Shown piece by piece: positions 17,895 through 26,167 of a stretch of DNA of 64,000 nt; positions within the stretch are counted from its first letter, which is position 1; each line of letters begins with the position of its first letter. The DNA is from Halomonas piscis (GTDB lineage: Bacteria > Pseudomonadota > Gammaproteobacteria > Pseudomonadales > Halomonadaceae), in assembly GCF_031886125.1 (NCBI RefSeq), contig NZ_CP119391.1:2790001-2854000 (forward strand). Direction: 5' to 3'. A program made the translations under genes and the position numbers. Under the pieces are notes generated by a model that had not been told where the DNA came from, searched no databases, and saw only the letters and a program-made list of their open reading frames with translations.

Positions 17895-17910
17895 ATTGTT
17901 TTTAAACAAT
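17895..17910. promoter_or_regulatory. Second palindrome upstream of dctP
   Basis: ATTGTTT and AAACAAT form 7-bp arms around TT, 34 bp right of the first palindrome. It may be a second operator or simply an AT-rich symmetric element; no promoter can be assigned with certainty. Confidence 0.35.
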
Positions 17911-18453
17911 TTATAAAAAATCAGTATTTTGTATTTTGTATTTCTTCAAAACTCGGCTACGGTTTCCTTGGGGCATCCCTTCATGCCTTGAACCGCGCGA
18001 CACTGAATAAAACGCACAGCGAGGAAGCCGTCATGATGACAACAACAACACGCCTAACCCGCCACTGCTGCACCGCCCTGCTGATTTTGGGTCTTGGGAC
18101 ACCTCTGCTGGCCGATGCTGAGTCCCTGCGCTTCAGCGGCAACTTTCCGAACGACCACTCCAGCAGCAAAGCCATGGAGGTATTCAAGGAAGAGCTGGCC
18201 AGCCGTACGAATGGCAATCTGACCGCTCAGCTGTTCCCCAATATGCAGTTGGGTGGCGCCAGCGAAAATGTTGACCAAGTCTCGAGCGGCTCCATCGCCG
18301 GCACTTGGATTGGCCCTGCATACCTATCGCGTATCGTCCCAGAGCTTGAGGTACTGAGCCTGCCCTTTGCCTTCGACAGCCGCGAGGACGCCTTTCGCGT
18401 CATCGACGGCGAGGTGGGCAAGATGCTCGACGAAAAGCTGGCCGAAAAAAACT

Positions 18454-19802
18454 GGTTCTTCGTCGTTTCATGTGGATTTGGCCTGATCGAACAGGCGCCC
18501 CACCGGGCTGCCAATCAGGTAGATCATGGCGATGAAGTTGGCTTCGTTCCGGTAACCCCGTGCGCGTGACCGAGCCGCCTGAAACAGACCGTTCATGCCT
18601 TCCAGTCGTGCGTTCGTCAGTCCCGAAATCCAACGCCTGACCACCGCATCGGCGTGGCGCTCCAACGTCGCCAGGGCCTTTCCCATCGGCTTCAGCAATG
18701 GCTTCTCCGAGACCGCCGCCTTCATGACCCTGAGGTAGTGCGTGATGCGCCATCGAGCCGCTCGTGGCGTCGGCGCCTTCTGGACCCAGCGCAGCTTCTC
18801 CTTGATCACCCAGGCATCGGACGTGGCGCTCTGGTCAGCCACCAGCTCCTGGAGAGCCGCCAGCTGCTTGGGCGTCAGGTTCTCGTTGTCCAGGCTCTTC
18901 AGCAGGGCCCAGCGCAGCGACTTGGGGTGTTCCTGCTCGCGGCGCTCCTTCTTGCGCACCTCGTCTAGCCGCTTGGTGAAGGTCTGCACGATATGGAACC
19001 AGTCGACCGTGACCTCGGCCTTGGGAAGGTACTCAGCCACGCCGCTGAGGAAGGCTTGTGACATGTCGCAGACGACCTCGACCACGTTGTCCGGATCGCC
19101 GCCATGGGCCGCCAGGAAGGCGCTAAAGGCCTTGATGGCGTCCTTGCCGTGGCCGGGGACGGCGAAGATCACCGGTTCCTGCTTGCGTTGCATATCAAGG
19201 AACACCGTCACATAGCGCTGGCCACGCCGGGACGCGGTTTCGTCCACGCCAACGGTGGCCACGTTGCTCAGATCCAGCTGCCCCAGCATCCGACCGACGT
19301 AGTGATGCACGATGCGCCACAGCCGCTTGTCGGAGATCTCCAGCTGTCGGGAGACGGCCAACACCGGCATCTCCTTGACCAGTGACATGGCCGCCTGCTC
19401 GAACAGCAGGGTGAAGTCGCTGCCCGGCCTCGCCCAAGGGACCTCGATACGCTTGACGCCATGCTCCGGGCACTTGGTACGCGGCACGCGAGCATGCAAG
19501 TAGCAGTGATGCTGGAAGAAGTTCAGGTGCCGCCACGTCTTGTCAGCGAAGTCATGAGCCGGACAGGCCTCGCCGCACTCAGGGCAGGGGTAGAGGCTGC
19601 CACGCTCGGCCTCGACGTAGAGGTCCAGACGGTGGGGCGATACGGAGGTGTCCAGGTGCTGGTCCTTGAGAATCCAGGGCGCTTCCAAGCCCAGGCCGAG
19701 GGTCAGAATCTGGGTGCCGTCCATGTCATACCTCCTGTCGTCGTGGAGGTCATATTCTGGCCCAGCTCAGGGGGCGAATTCCACACCCAACGACGAAGAG
19801 CC
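18454..19802 (-). mobile_element. ISL3-family insertion sequence, copy 2 (inside dctP)
   Basis: A complete 1349-bp element in the same orientation as copy 1. The ends read GGTTCTTCG at the left and CGAAGAGCC at the right, one mismatch in the first nine bases. A perfect 8-bp duplication, AAAAAACT, lies at 18446-18453 and 19803-19810. The A-rich target differs from that of copy 1, showing an independent transposition. Confidence 0.93.
18468..19724 (-). CDS. ISL3-family transposase, copy 2
   Basis: An intact 418-residue transposase with the same architecture as copy 1: Cys-rich N-terminal zinc finger (CPECGEACPAHDF), HTH, and DDE domain starting VATVGVDETASRRG. Differences from copy 1 are scattered across the protein (for instance GQLDLSNVATV for GALDLSRVATV), and are most frequent in its middle third, which points to divergence before either reached this locus. 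It reads antisense to the interrupted dctP. Confidence 0.92.
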   Translation of the reverse strand: MDGTQILTLGLGLEAPWILKDQHLDTSVSPHRLDLYVEAERGSLYPCPECGEACPAHDFADKTWRHLNFFQHHCYLHARVPRTKCPEHGVKRIEVPWARPGSDFTLLFEQAAMSLVKEMPVLAVSRQLEISDKRLWRIVHHYVGRMLGQLDLSNVATVGVDETASRRGQRYVTVFLDMQRKQEPVIFAVPGHGKDAIKAFSAFLAAHGGDPDNVVEVVCDMSQAFLSGVAEYLPKAEVTVDWFHIVQTFTKRLDEVRKKERREQEHPKSLRWALLKSLDNENLTPKQLAALQELVADQSATSDAWVIKEKLRWVQKAPTPRAARWRITHYLRVMKAAVSEKPLLKPMGKALATLERHADAVVRRWISGLTNARLEGMNGLFQAARSRARGYRNEANFIAMIYLIGSPVGRLFDQAKST

Positions 19803-20387
19803 AAAAAACTTCGTAGCCCTAGGTTGGATGGAAATGGGCTTTCGACAGGTTACAAACAGTCAGCGACCGCTTGAGACCATCGAAGACTTCCAGGGCCTGA
19901 AGATACGCTTACAACCCAACGAGGTTCACCTAGATACTTTCCGCGCTATCGGAGCCAGTCCAGTTTCCATGGACATTAGCGAAGTCTATAGCGCTTTGCA
20001 GCAAGGTGTAGTAGATGGTCAGGAGCAACCCTATTCCCTTACTAATACTCATCGCCTGGATGAGGTACAGAGTTACTTCTCTGATACCAAACATTTCTAC
20101 GACTTCATAGTAGTCTTAATAAACCGAAATGTCTTCAATAACTTAAGTGACACACAGCAGAAAAATGTGCATGAAGCCATGTCCAAGGCCGTGGCCTGGC
20201 AGCGCGAAAAAGCTGGTCAAGAAAACGAAGCTGCACGCCAGACACTGATTGAACGCGGTATGCAGTTCACTGAAATTGGAGATAAAACCCGCTCTCAACT
20301 GCGTAAAGCCACCCAAGGCGTGGTAGAAGATCTGCGTGAAGAAGTCGGCGCAGAATTAGTTGATCAGGTGCTCGAGGAGTCCGGATC

Positions 20388-20948
20388 ATGACGCCCCGCC
20401 CCTGGCATCGGCTGGGGGCTTATGCTTCCAGCCGATTCAAGCGTTATTTTATACATAGTTTAGCATTGCTCGACCGAGGTTCTTATTACACCATTCTAAT
20501 AGCGATGGGCATGATGACGCTGCTGGTCACATTACAGGTATTCGCTCGCTACATCTTATCGGACTCGATCGATTCTGCTACTGAACTCTCTCGTTTGTTC
20601 TTCGTATGGTCGATATTTCTAGCTATTCCACATGGCATTAAGGTGGGAATTCATGTAGGTATTGATGCCTTGGTCAACTTGCTACCTAAGGCTATACAGT
20701 GCCGACTGCAGCGCCTAATGGCTCTTCTCAGCGCCGCACTTATGGCGGCGCTGGTCTGGATCAGCATAGGCGCTGTAGCCGACAAGTGGCAGCAATTGAT
20801 GCCCACCATCCCAATCACTGCCGCCGTATTCTATATTCCCGTGCTACTTAGTGCCGGGCATTGTTGCCTGCACCTGATTGCGCAAGCCTGGCAAATTGAA
20901 CCACTGCCCAGCGCACCCGCGGCGAGCAAAGAAGGGGAAACTTTATGA
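20388..20948 (+). CDS. dctQ: TRAP transporter small permease DctQ
   Basis: The small membrane subunit of a TRAP transporter, 186 residues with four hydrophobic helices. The central LQVFARYILSDSIDSATELSRLFFVW and the following GIKVGIHVGIDAL are typical DctQ features. Its ATG overlaps the dctP stop in ATGA, and its own stop overlaps dctM in the same way, so the three genes were one translationally coupled operon. With dctP interrupted it may be translated poorly. It works with DctM to drive sodium-dependent uptake of an organic acid or zwitterion. Confidence 0.88.
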   Translation: MTPRPWHRLGAYASSRFKRYFIHSLALLDRGSYYTILIAMGMMTLLVTLQVFARYILSDSIDSATELSRLFFVWSIFLAIPHGIKVGIHVGIDALVNLLPKAIQCRLQRLMALLSAALMAALVWISIGAVADKWQQLMPTIPITAAVFYIPVLLSAGHCCLHLIAQAWQIEPLPSAPAASKEGETL

Positions 20949-22225
20949 CTTTGCCAATCATTATCACATTTCTAGCTCTTGCACTACTATGCATGCCGCT
21001 GGCATTTGCTTTAGGTTTAGCTTCGCTGGTCGGCCTGTATGTCGGTGGCATGGACTTTTCAGTGCTGCCGCAGCGTATGTTGCACTCGATCAATAGTTTT
21101 CCTCTGATGGCTATCCCGCTGTTCATGCTGGCCGGCGAGCTCATGGTGGCCGGCGGCATTCTGCAACGTCTGGTGGATTTTGCCAACTCTTTAATCGGCC
21201 GTGTCCATGGCGGGCTGGCACACGTCGCTATCGTCGCCGGTATGGTGCTCGCGGCCGTCAGCGGGGCTGCCGTTGCCAGCGCCAGCGCCTTGGGTAGTTC
21301 ATTAGTACCGTCCATGCGCCAACAATACGATACTGGCTATAGCAGTGCTGTCGTAGCATCAGCTGCAAATTTGGGCGCCATTATTCCGCCGAGTAACGCC
21401 ATGATCGTGTATGCGCTGATGGCCGGTTCCAGCGTCTCCGTCGGCGGGCTGTTCATGGCCGGTGTGGTGCCGGGGATCATTCTTGCCGTGGGCTTTATGG
21501 GGCTGGCCTCGTTTATTGCGGCAAAGCGGCGCTATCCGCTCATCGGCGGCAACCTGGGGCTGAAGCACGTGCTAGTTCAGACCTGGCGTGCCCTGCCTAT
21601 TCTGCTGATGCCTATCATAGTGGTTGGCGGCATTATCGCCGGGGCTTTTACGCCAACAGAAGGGGCTGCCATCGCCGTGGTCTATGCCCTACTAATCGGT
21701 TTCTTCGTAACTCGCAAGCTGCGCCTGTCAGACCTCCCCAAGGCCATGTTCAATGCCGCAGTGACTGCTTCCATGGTCGGGGCCCTCATTGCCTTCGCCT
21801 CAACCATGACATTTGCGTTCACTATCGACCTGATCCCGATGCAACTGACTAGCTGGATGCAGGGGCTGACTTCCGAACCGTTGACTTTCCTGCTTCTGGT
21901 GATGGCACTCTTGATCTGCGTGGGTATGTTCATCGAATCCAACGCTGCCTATATCATGCTAGTGCCGTTGTTGTCACCGATCGCCCTGACTTACGGTATT
22001 GATCCGCTACTGTTCGGTTTCCTTTTCGTTATGAATCTTGTGGTGGGTATGATGACACCACCTGTGGGGGTGCTGCTATTTGTGATGTGTGGCATTTCTA
22101 AGATCAGCCTTAACGAGCTGCTGAAGAGCGCATGGCCATTCATCGCTTTCCAGTATGCGGTGCTGGTTGCCTGCATCACCTTCCCGGGCATTGTAACCTG
22201 GTTGCCGCGGACGCTTGGATACTGA
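20945..22225 (+). CDS. dctM: TRAP transporter large permease DctM
   Basis: The large channel subunit of the TRAP transporter, 426 residues with about twelve helices. Family landmarks include FPLMAIPLFMLAGELMVAGG, AVSGAAVASASALGSSLVP and the GAIIPPSNAMIVYALMAG segment, with MTPPVGVLLFVMCGISK near the end. It is intact and complete. Similar systems import C4-dicarboxylates, keto acids or ectoine; the nearby orphan ectC makes an ectoine-type substrate conceivable, and the neighbouring hydantoin-type enzymes make a ureide or amino acid derivative equally plausible. Confidence 0.9.
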   Translation: MTLPIIITFLALALLCMPLAFALGLASLVGLYVGGMDFSVLPQRMLHSINSFPLMAIPLFMLAGELMVAGGILQRLVDFANSLIGRVHGGLAHVAIVAGMVLAAVSGAAVASASALGSSLVPSMRQQYDTGYSSAVVASAANLGAIIPPSNAMIVYALMAGSSVSVGGLFMAGVVPGIILAVGFMGLASFIAAKRRYPLIGGNLGLKHVLVQTWRALPILLMPIIVVGGIIAGAFTPTEGAAIAVVYALLIGFFVTRKLRLSDLPKAMFNAAVTASMVGALIAFASTMTFAFTIDLIPMQLTSWMQGLTSEPLTFLLLVMALLICVGMFIESNAAYIMLVPLLSPIALTYGIDPLLFGFLFVMNLVVGMMTPPVGVLLFVMCGISKISLNELLKSAWPFIAFQYAVLVACITFPGIVTWLPRTLGY

Positions 22226-22313
22226 CTATGCCTCTAACCTCCACTCGTGCTAGAGGGGTCTTTCTTCCTTGCGTAGCAAACTATCTCATCATAACTAAAA
22301 CAGTGAGCATGCC

Positions 22314-23057
22314 ATGAAACTACTGGTCATCAATCCCAATATCTCCCAGGACGTGACGGACCTGATCGAGGCGGAAGCCTCACGCAGCATTCGCCCCACC
22401 ACCGAGCTTTCCATGGCCACCGCGCCGTTTGGCGTGGCCTATATCGAGACCCGGGCCGAATCGCTGATCGGCGGCTACGCCACTCTGCAGGTTGCCGCGC
22501 AGCACTACCGCCAATACGACGCCATCGTGGTCGCCGCCTTTGGCGACCCGGGCCTCAACGCCCTGCGCGAAATCATGCCGATTCCGGTGGTCGGGATGAC
22601 CGAGGCAGCGCTGATGAGCGCCTGCCAGCAAGGGGGGCGCTTTTCCATCATCGCCATTTCCCAGCGCATCCAGGCCTGGTACCGCGAATGCGTCGCGGCT
22701 TATGGCCTGGGGGGGCGCCTAGCGAGCATTCGCGCTCTCGATGAGCCGCTGCAGCATATCGGCCAGGTACAGGAAAACCAGGGCGAACGGCTGATCGAAC
22801 TGGGCCGGCGAGCCGTGGAAGAAGACGGCGCCGACGTACTGATTCTGGCCGGCGCCCCTCTGGCGGGGCTTGCCCGTTCCGTGGCCGACCAGATGCCTGT
22901 ACCGGCCCTGGACGGCGTAACCTGTGCCGTGATCCAGGCGCAGGCCATGGCTGATATAGGAGCAACTATGCCCTCCGCAGGTAGCTTCGCCGCCCCGCCC
23001 TGCAAGCCCTGCCAAGGCTTACCTGAGGCTTTGACAAAATTAGTTGGTCGCCAATAA
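22314..23057 (+). CDS. Asp/Glu/hydantoin racemase family protein lacking both usual cysteines
   Basis: A 247-residue member of the Asp/Glu/hydantoin racemase superfamily: N-terminal LLVINPNIS, then a central AFGDPGLNALREIMPIPVVG, and LILAGAPLAGLA near residue 180. In hydantoin and allantoin racemases the two catalytic bases are cysteines in CFGDPG and GC(A/T)G; here both positions are alanine (A75 and A181). It therefore may not racemise in the usual way, or may use other residues; a Cys pair, CKPC, at 230-233 is unusual. It sits 88 bp after dctM and before a GntR gene, in a hydantoin-type gene neighbourhood. The fold assignment is secure, the reaction is not. Confidence 0.78.
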   Translation: MKLLVINPNISQDVTDLIEAEASRSIRPTTELSMATAPFGVAYIETRAESLIGGYATLQVAAQHYRQYDAIVVAAFGDPGLNALREIMPIPVVGMTEAALMSACQQGGRFSIIAISQRIQAWYRECVAAYGLGGRLASIRALDEPLQHIGQVQENQGERLIELGRRAVEEDGADVLILAGAPLAGLARSVADQMPVPALDGVTCAVIQAQAMADIGATMPSAGSFAAPPCKPCQGLPEALTKLVGRQ

Positions 23058-23066
23058 TTGATGACC

Positions 23067-23091
23067 CATACGAGCAGAGCTTCCTCGTATG
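23067..23091 (+). promoter_or_regulatory. Hairpin between the racemase-like gene and gntR
   Basis: CATACGAG and CTCGTATG form an 8-bp stem with a 9-nt loop, ten bases after the racemase stop. There is no T tract after it, so it is more likely an mRNA-processing hairpin or an operator for the GntR regulator that starts 39 nt downstream than a strong terminator. Confidence 0.4.
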
Positions 23092-23129
23092 AGCGGGGAA
23101 TGGAACAACCCAGCTAAGAGGAAATACCC

Positions 23130-23810
23130 ATGAATATGGAGTCGTCCGCGGGCGCTTCTCGCATTATACTACCGACCTTGGCAGAAGAAGCCTACCAAAC
23201 CTTACATCGGCTGATCGTGCGTGGCCAGCTATCGCCTGGGGTCCTCCTTCAGGAACAAGCTCTATGTACGCAGTTGGGTATTTCCCGGACCCCATTGCGT
23301 GAGGCTCTAAAGCGCCTAGCAGGCGAAGGGTTGGTGCTTATGCCTCGCAATCGCCGTTCCCGGGTCGCTCCCATTGATGTCCAAGAACTTGAACACCTCT
23401 TTGAAGTAGAGGCTGGTTTGGAAAGCATGGCCGCCGGTTTGGCGGCCAGCCGCATAACTAATACCGAACTCCAACGTTTGGAAATGCTGCAGGAGCGCTT
23501 AGAGAAACTTCATGTCCAAGGCGACCGCGCCGGCTATTTCGAGCTCAACCAGCGCATCCATAGCTTAATCGTAAATGCTGCTAAAAATCCCGTACTGGAA
23601 GAAACTCATCAAAGTTTGCTGGGCAGGCTGGAGCGAGCCCGCTACTTAGCTCTTAATCGCCTGGGCCGTTGGCAGGAATCAACTAATGAACATCGTGAGA
23701 TTCTCAACGCGCTCAAAAACCGAGATAGCACACTCTCTCAGTATTTATTGGCCGAGCATGTCCGGCATACTGGCGAGGCCATCGCTTCCATTAATCGTCA
23801 TTCCCCATGA
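23130..23810 (+). CDS. GntR-family regulator with FCD domain
   Basis: A 226-residue FadR-subfamily GntR regulator. Residues 13-78 form the winged HTH (EEAYQTLHRLIVRGQL, LGISRTPLREALKRLAGEGLV); the rest is an all-helical FCD ligand-binding domain with the metal-binding pattern seen in FELNQRIHSLIVNAA and the C-terminal EHVRHTGEAI. GAGGAAA lies 8 nt before the ATG. It follows the racemase-like gene in the same direction and probably represses the neighbouring catabolic and TRAP genes in response to a carboxylate intermediate. A fossil C-terminus of a related regulator lies 1.2 kb downstream. Confidence 0.87.
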   Translation: MNMESSAGASRIILPTLAEEAYQTLHRLIVRGQLSPGVLLQEQALCTQLGISRTPLREALKRLAGEGLVLMPRNRRSRVAPIDVQELEHLFEVEAGLESMAAGLAASRITNTELQRLEMLQERLEKLHVQGDRAGYFELNQRIHSLIVNAAKNPVLEETHQSLLGRLERARYLALNRLGRWQESTNEHREILNALKNRDSTLSQYLLAEHVRHTGEAIASINRHSP

Positions 23811-24021
23811 GGAGCCGCCCAACATGAACATTGAAGAAGAACCGCAAAATTCATAATGATTTATTCAACGGCACTGAATGTGACAATACTGTCATGGCCG
23901 ATTTAGTCGTACAGAAGAACATTTCCACGCCGCCTGTGGATGATGCTAGTAACAATATTGTTTCCGTTGACCGGGCGCTAAATAATAGCAGATCAAATAA
24001 ACCATCCTCAAGAGGTTAACT

Positions 24022-24987
24022 ATGCCAACACTCATAACAGGAAATTCTGGGTTTGTAGGACTCGCCCTGACAGAGAAGCTTTTGGAACTTGGGAGTGACG
24101 TTGTGGGATTCGATACGAAACCTCCTTCTCCAGAAGCTCTAAGAATTTTTGAAAAATTACCTGGAACCTTCACACACAATATCGGTGACATTCGTGACCC
24201 ATTATCTATCGAGGCAACCCTAGCTTCTCATCCGTGTGATGTGCTTGTAACACTGGCTGCGGTCACTGCTGATGAATCAAGAGAGCGTCAACAGCCCGGC
24301 TTTATTTACGAAGTCAATGTAGCCGGCGCTCTGCATGCCATTGAGGCAGCCACAAGGCACGGCATCTCCCGCTTTATCCACATGAGCTCAGGCTCAGTGT
24401 ATGGTAAAAGTGGCTACGAAGACGCCGCGCTTGATGAGTTTAACACGGTTTGTCGGCCAGAAGGGCTGTATGGGATGTCAAAACACGCTGCAGAAATTGC
24501 CGTAACTCGCTTGCAAGAACTGCACGAGATCGACTTGGTCATTGGCCGCTTGGGAACATGCTTCGGCCCCTGGGAACACGATACAGGATTTCGTGATACG
24601 TTGAGTGCGCCATTTCAAATCCTGAAAATCGCCCAAAATGGACAGACCGCTATCCTACCACGCGATAGCAAGCGTGACTGGCTTTACATCCGGGATGCTG
24701 CATCAGCAATCACTTCTCTTATCCAATCTCGCCAGCTTCCACATCGTATCTACAACGTAGCTTCTGGCTTCGAATTTTCACTCTTTTCGTGGTGCCAAAA
24801 GTTACAATCATACTTCCCTAACTTTCAGTGGTATGTAGACGACTCCGACAGAAGATACAACGTCAATTTGTATGGGGATAAAGATCGCGCCAGCATGGAA
24901 ATCACCAAGCTCTTGTCCACTACGAAGTTCAAGCCGCTCTATGATCTCGACACTGCATTCGAGGATTTTATGAGTTGGCAAAAGTAA
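24022..24987 (+). CDS. NAD-dependent epimerase/dehydratase (extended SDR)
   Basis: A 321-residue extended short-chain dehydrogenase. The Rossmann motif GNSGFVG is at residues 7-13; an acidic residue at the end of the second strand in VVGFDTKP favours NAD; the catalytic set is Ser in HMSSGSVYG and Y150-x3-K154 in YGMSK. GDIRDP and RDWLYIRDAA are typical of sugar-nucleotide epimerase-like members, though many act on other substrates. AAGAGG precedes the ATG. Composition is more AT-rich than the host average, and it separates the intact GntR gene from a GntR remnant, so it may have been brought in separately. Its role in the pathway is unknown. Confidence 0.8.
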   Translation: MPTLITGNSGFVGLALTEKLLELGSDVVGFDTKPPSPEALRIFEKLPGTFTHNIGDIRDPLSIEATLASHPCDVLVTLAAVTADESRERQQPGFIYEVNVAGALHAIEAATRHGISRFIHMSSGSVYGKSGYEDAALDEFNTVCRPEGLYGMSKHAAEIAVTRLQELHEIDLVIGRLGTCFGPWEHDTGFRDTLSAPFQILKIAQNGQTAILPRDSKRDWLYIRDAASAITSLIQSRQLPHRIYNVASGFEFSLFSWCQKLQSYFPNFQWYVDDSDRRYNVNLYGDKDRASMEITKLLSTTKFKPLYDLDTAFEDFMSWQK

Positions 24988-25005
24988 TTTGGAAAATGTA
25001 AGTGA

Positions 25006-25118
25006 AGACAGCAACCACCCTCGAGGCGCTCAAGGCCCGGGACGGCGAGCAGGCTCAACGGCTCCTATCCGACCACGTGCGCCATACCGGCGAAGCCATT
25101 ACCAATAGCGCCCGCTAG
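25006..25118 (+). pseudogene. 3' remnant of a second GntR/FCD regulator gene
   Basis: The sequence encodes ALKARDGEQAQRLLSDHVRH and continues TGEAIT to a TAG at 25116-25118. It matches the C-terminus of the intact regulator at 23130 (ALKNRDSTLSQYLLAEHVRHTGEAI) but is clearly divergent. Everything 5' of it is missing; the preceding gene is the SDR epimerase. The stop codon is part of the CTAG target used by the IS1182 element. It was probably the original regulator immediately upstream of the hydantoinase genes. Confidence 0.72.
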
Positions 25119-25539
25119 CAGTCTGTCGGGTTTTCGATAACGACGTGAGATACTCTCATCATGCTGCCACTACTGGAACGTCGCCATGAGTCGCTTCATC
25201 CCCGTTGACCGCCAGACCGACTATCTCCTGCCGCCTTCGGTGGACGAGTGGCTGCCCGATGGCCACCTGGCACGGTTCGTGGTGGATATTGTCGAGCAAC
25301 TGGATCTTTCGGCATTGACGCGGCGCTACGCCGGCCGCGGGCACAAGGCGCATCACCCGGCCGTGCTGCTGAGCCTGCTGATCTACGGCTACGCCACCGG
25401 GGTGGTCTCCAGCCGCAAGATTGAGCGTGCTACCTATGACTCGGTGGCGTTCCGCTACCCCTGTGTGTCAACCTGAATCCATACACCGGCTCAGTGAGTT
25501 AAGCTCAATATCAGAGCCCGAGGTTCAGGAGCCCGTATC

Positions 25540-25944
25540 ATGCCGAAACCGCCAACCGAGCTGCCCGATCATCAGGTCACGCCGAATCCCAAGCTGGAGA
25601 AACGCACACGTCGTCAGTTCTCGACCGAATACAAGTTGCGCATCCTCGCAGAAGCCGATGCCTGCCAGCATGGTGAGCTCGGGCAGCTGTTACGCCGCGA
25701 AAAGCTCTACAACAGCCAGCTGACCACTTGGCGCAAGGAGCTTGCCGAGAGCGGCGTGGAGAAGCTCCACAAGACCGCCCCAGGGCCGAACCCGAGCAAG
25801 ACGCCGGAGCAGAAGCGTATCGAGGCACTGGAGCGTGAGAACGCCCGTCTTCAGCAGAGGCTCTCGACCGCCGAAGACTGCCTATCGCTCCAAAAAAAAG
25901 CGCTATCGATGCTCGATCGCATGAACAATGGGAGCGAACCATGA
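25540..25944 (+). CDS. IS3-type transposase OrfA
   Basis: A 134-residue helix-turn-helix protein: RRQFSTEYKLRILAEADAC opens an HTH, followed by LYNSQLTTWRKELAESG and a C-terminal leucine-zipper-like helix (IEALERENARLQQRLSTAED) used for multimerisation in IS3-class OrfA. Its TGA overlaps the orfB ATG in ATGA. It is intact, but orfB is broken, so this copy cannot make its own integrase. Confidence 0.82.
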   Translation: MPKPPTELPDHQVTPNPKLEKRTRRQFSTEYKLRILAEADACQHGELGQLLRREKLYNSQLTTWRKELAESGVEKLHKTAPGPNPSKTPEQKRIEALERENARLQQRLSTAEDCLSLQKKALSMLDRMNNGSEP

Positions 25945-26167
25945 TCACGGTGCTCGAAGAGCGCCCGGCGCGCCTCCCATTGGCCATGGCCTGCCGAGCC
26001 CTGGGCATCAACCGCAGCACGGTGTACGCCTGGCGAAAACGCCGCCATGAGCCTTATACCGGAGCTTCAACGTCGCGCCGGCATTGCCCGCAGCCCAGGG
26101 CCCTGTCGGCCGAGGAGCGAGCGAAAATGCTGGAGATCGCACATAGCGAGCCTTATCGGGATCAGCC

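Larger units (their letters stand above)
17464..18032. other. Intergenic region between ectC and the TRAP operon
   Basis: About 570 bp without a convincing gene. Short open frames exist on the minus strand around 17610-17810, but two frames overlap and neither has a recognisable product. The right half, from 17820, turns strongly AT-rich and holds two palindromes (listed separately) and promoter-like A/T tracts ahead of dctP. It looks like a divergent regulatory region shared by ectC and the TRAP genes, perhaps with decayed coding sequence in its middle. Confidence 0.5.
18033..20391 (+). pseudogene. dctP: TRAP transporter solute-binding protein DctP, interrupted by ISL3
   Basis: The periplasmic binding protein of a TRAP uptake system, split by the ISL3 element at 18454-19802. 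The 5' part (18033-18453) encodes a signal peptide of about 27 residues and the first lobe (LRFSGNFPNDHSSSKAMEVF); the 3' part (19811-20391) encodes the rest, including GLKIRLQPNEVHLDTFRAIG and VVDGQEQPYSL. Removing the element and one AAAAAACT duplication restores an unbroken frame through AEKNFVALGWMEMGF, so the gene was intact until the insertion. GAGGAAG precedes two adjacent ATGs at 18033 and 18036. A truncated N-terminal product running into the element is all that could be made, so transport is probably lost. Confidence 0.9.

Noticed and set aside
15074..19802. Two direct ISL3 copies flanking DUF488 and ectC as a composite transposon
   Set aside because: Each copy has its own, different, perfect 8-bp target duplication and the transposases differ at many residues, so they are independent insertions.
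19648..20391. A 247-residue frame as a complete gene
   Set aside because: Its start lies in ISL3; only the portion from 19811 is dctP.
23831..24019. 62-residue open frame between gntR and the SDR gene
   Set aside because: No ribosome site, polar composition without a motif, and it occupies the likely promoter region of the SDR gene.
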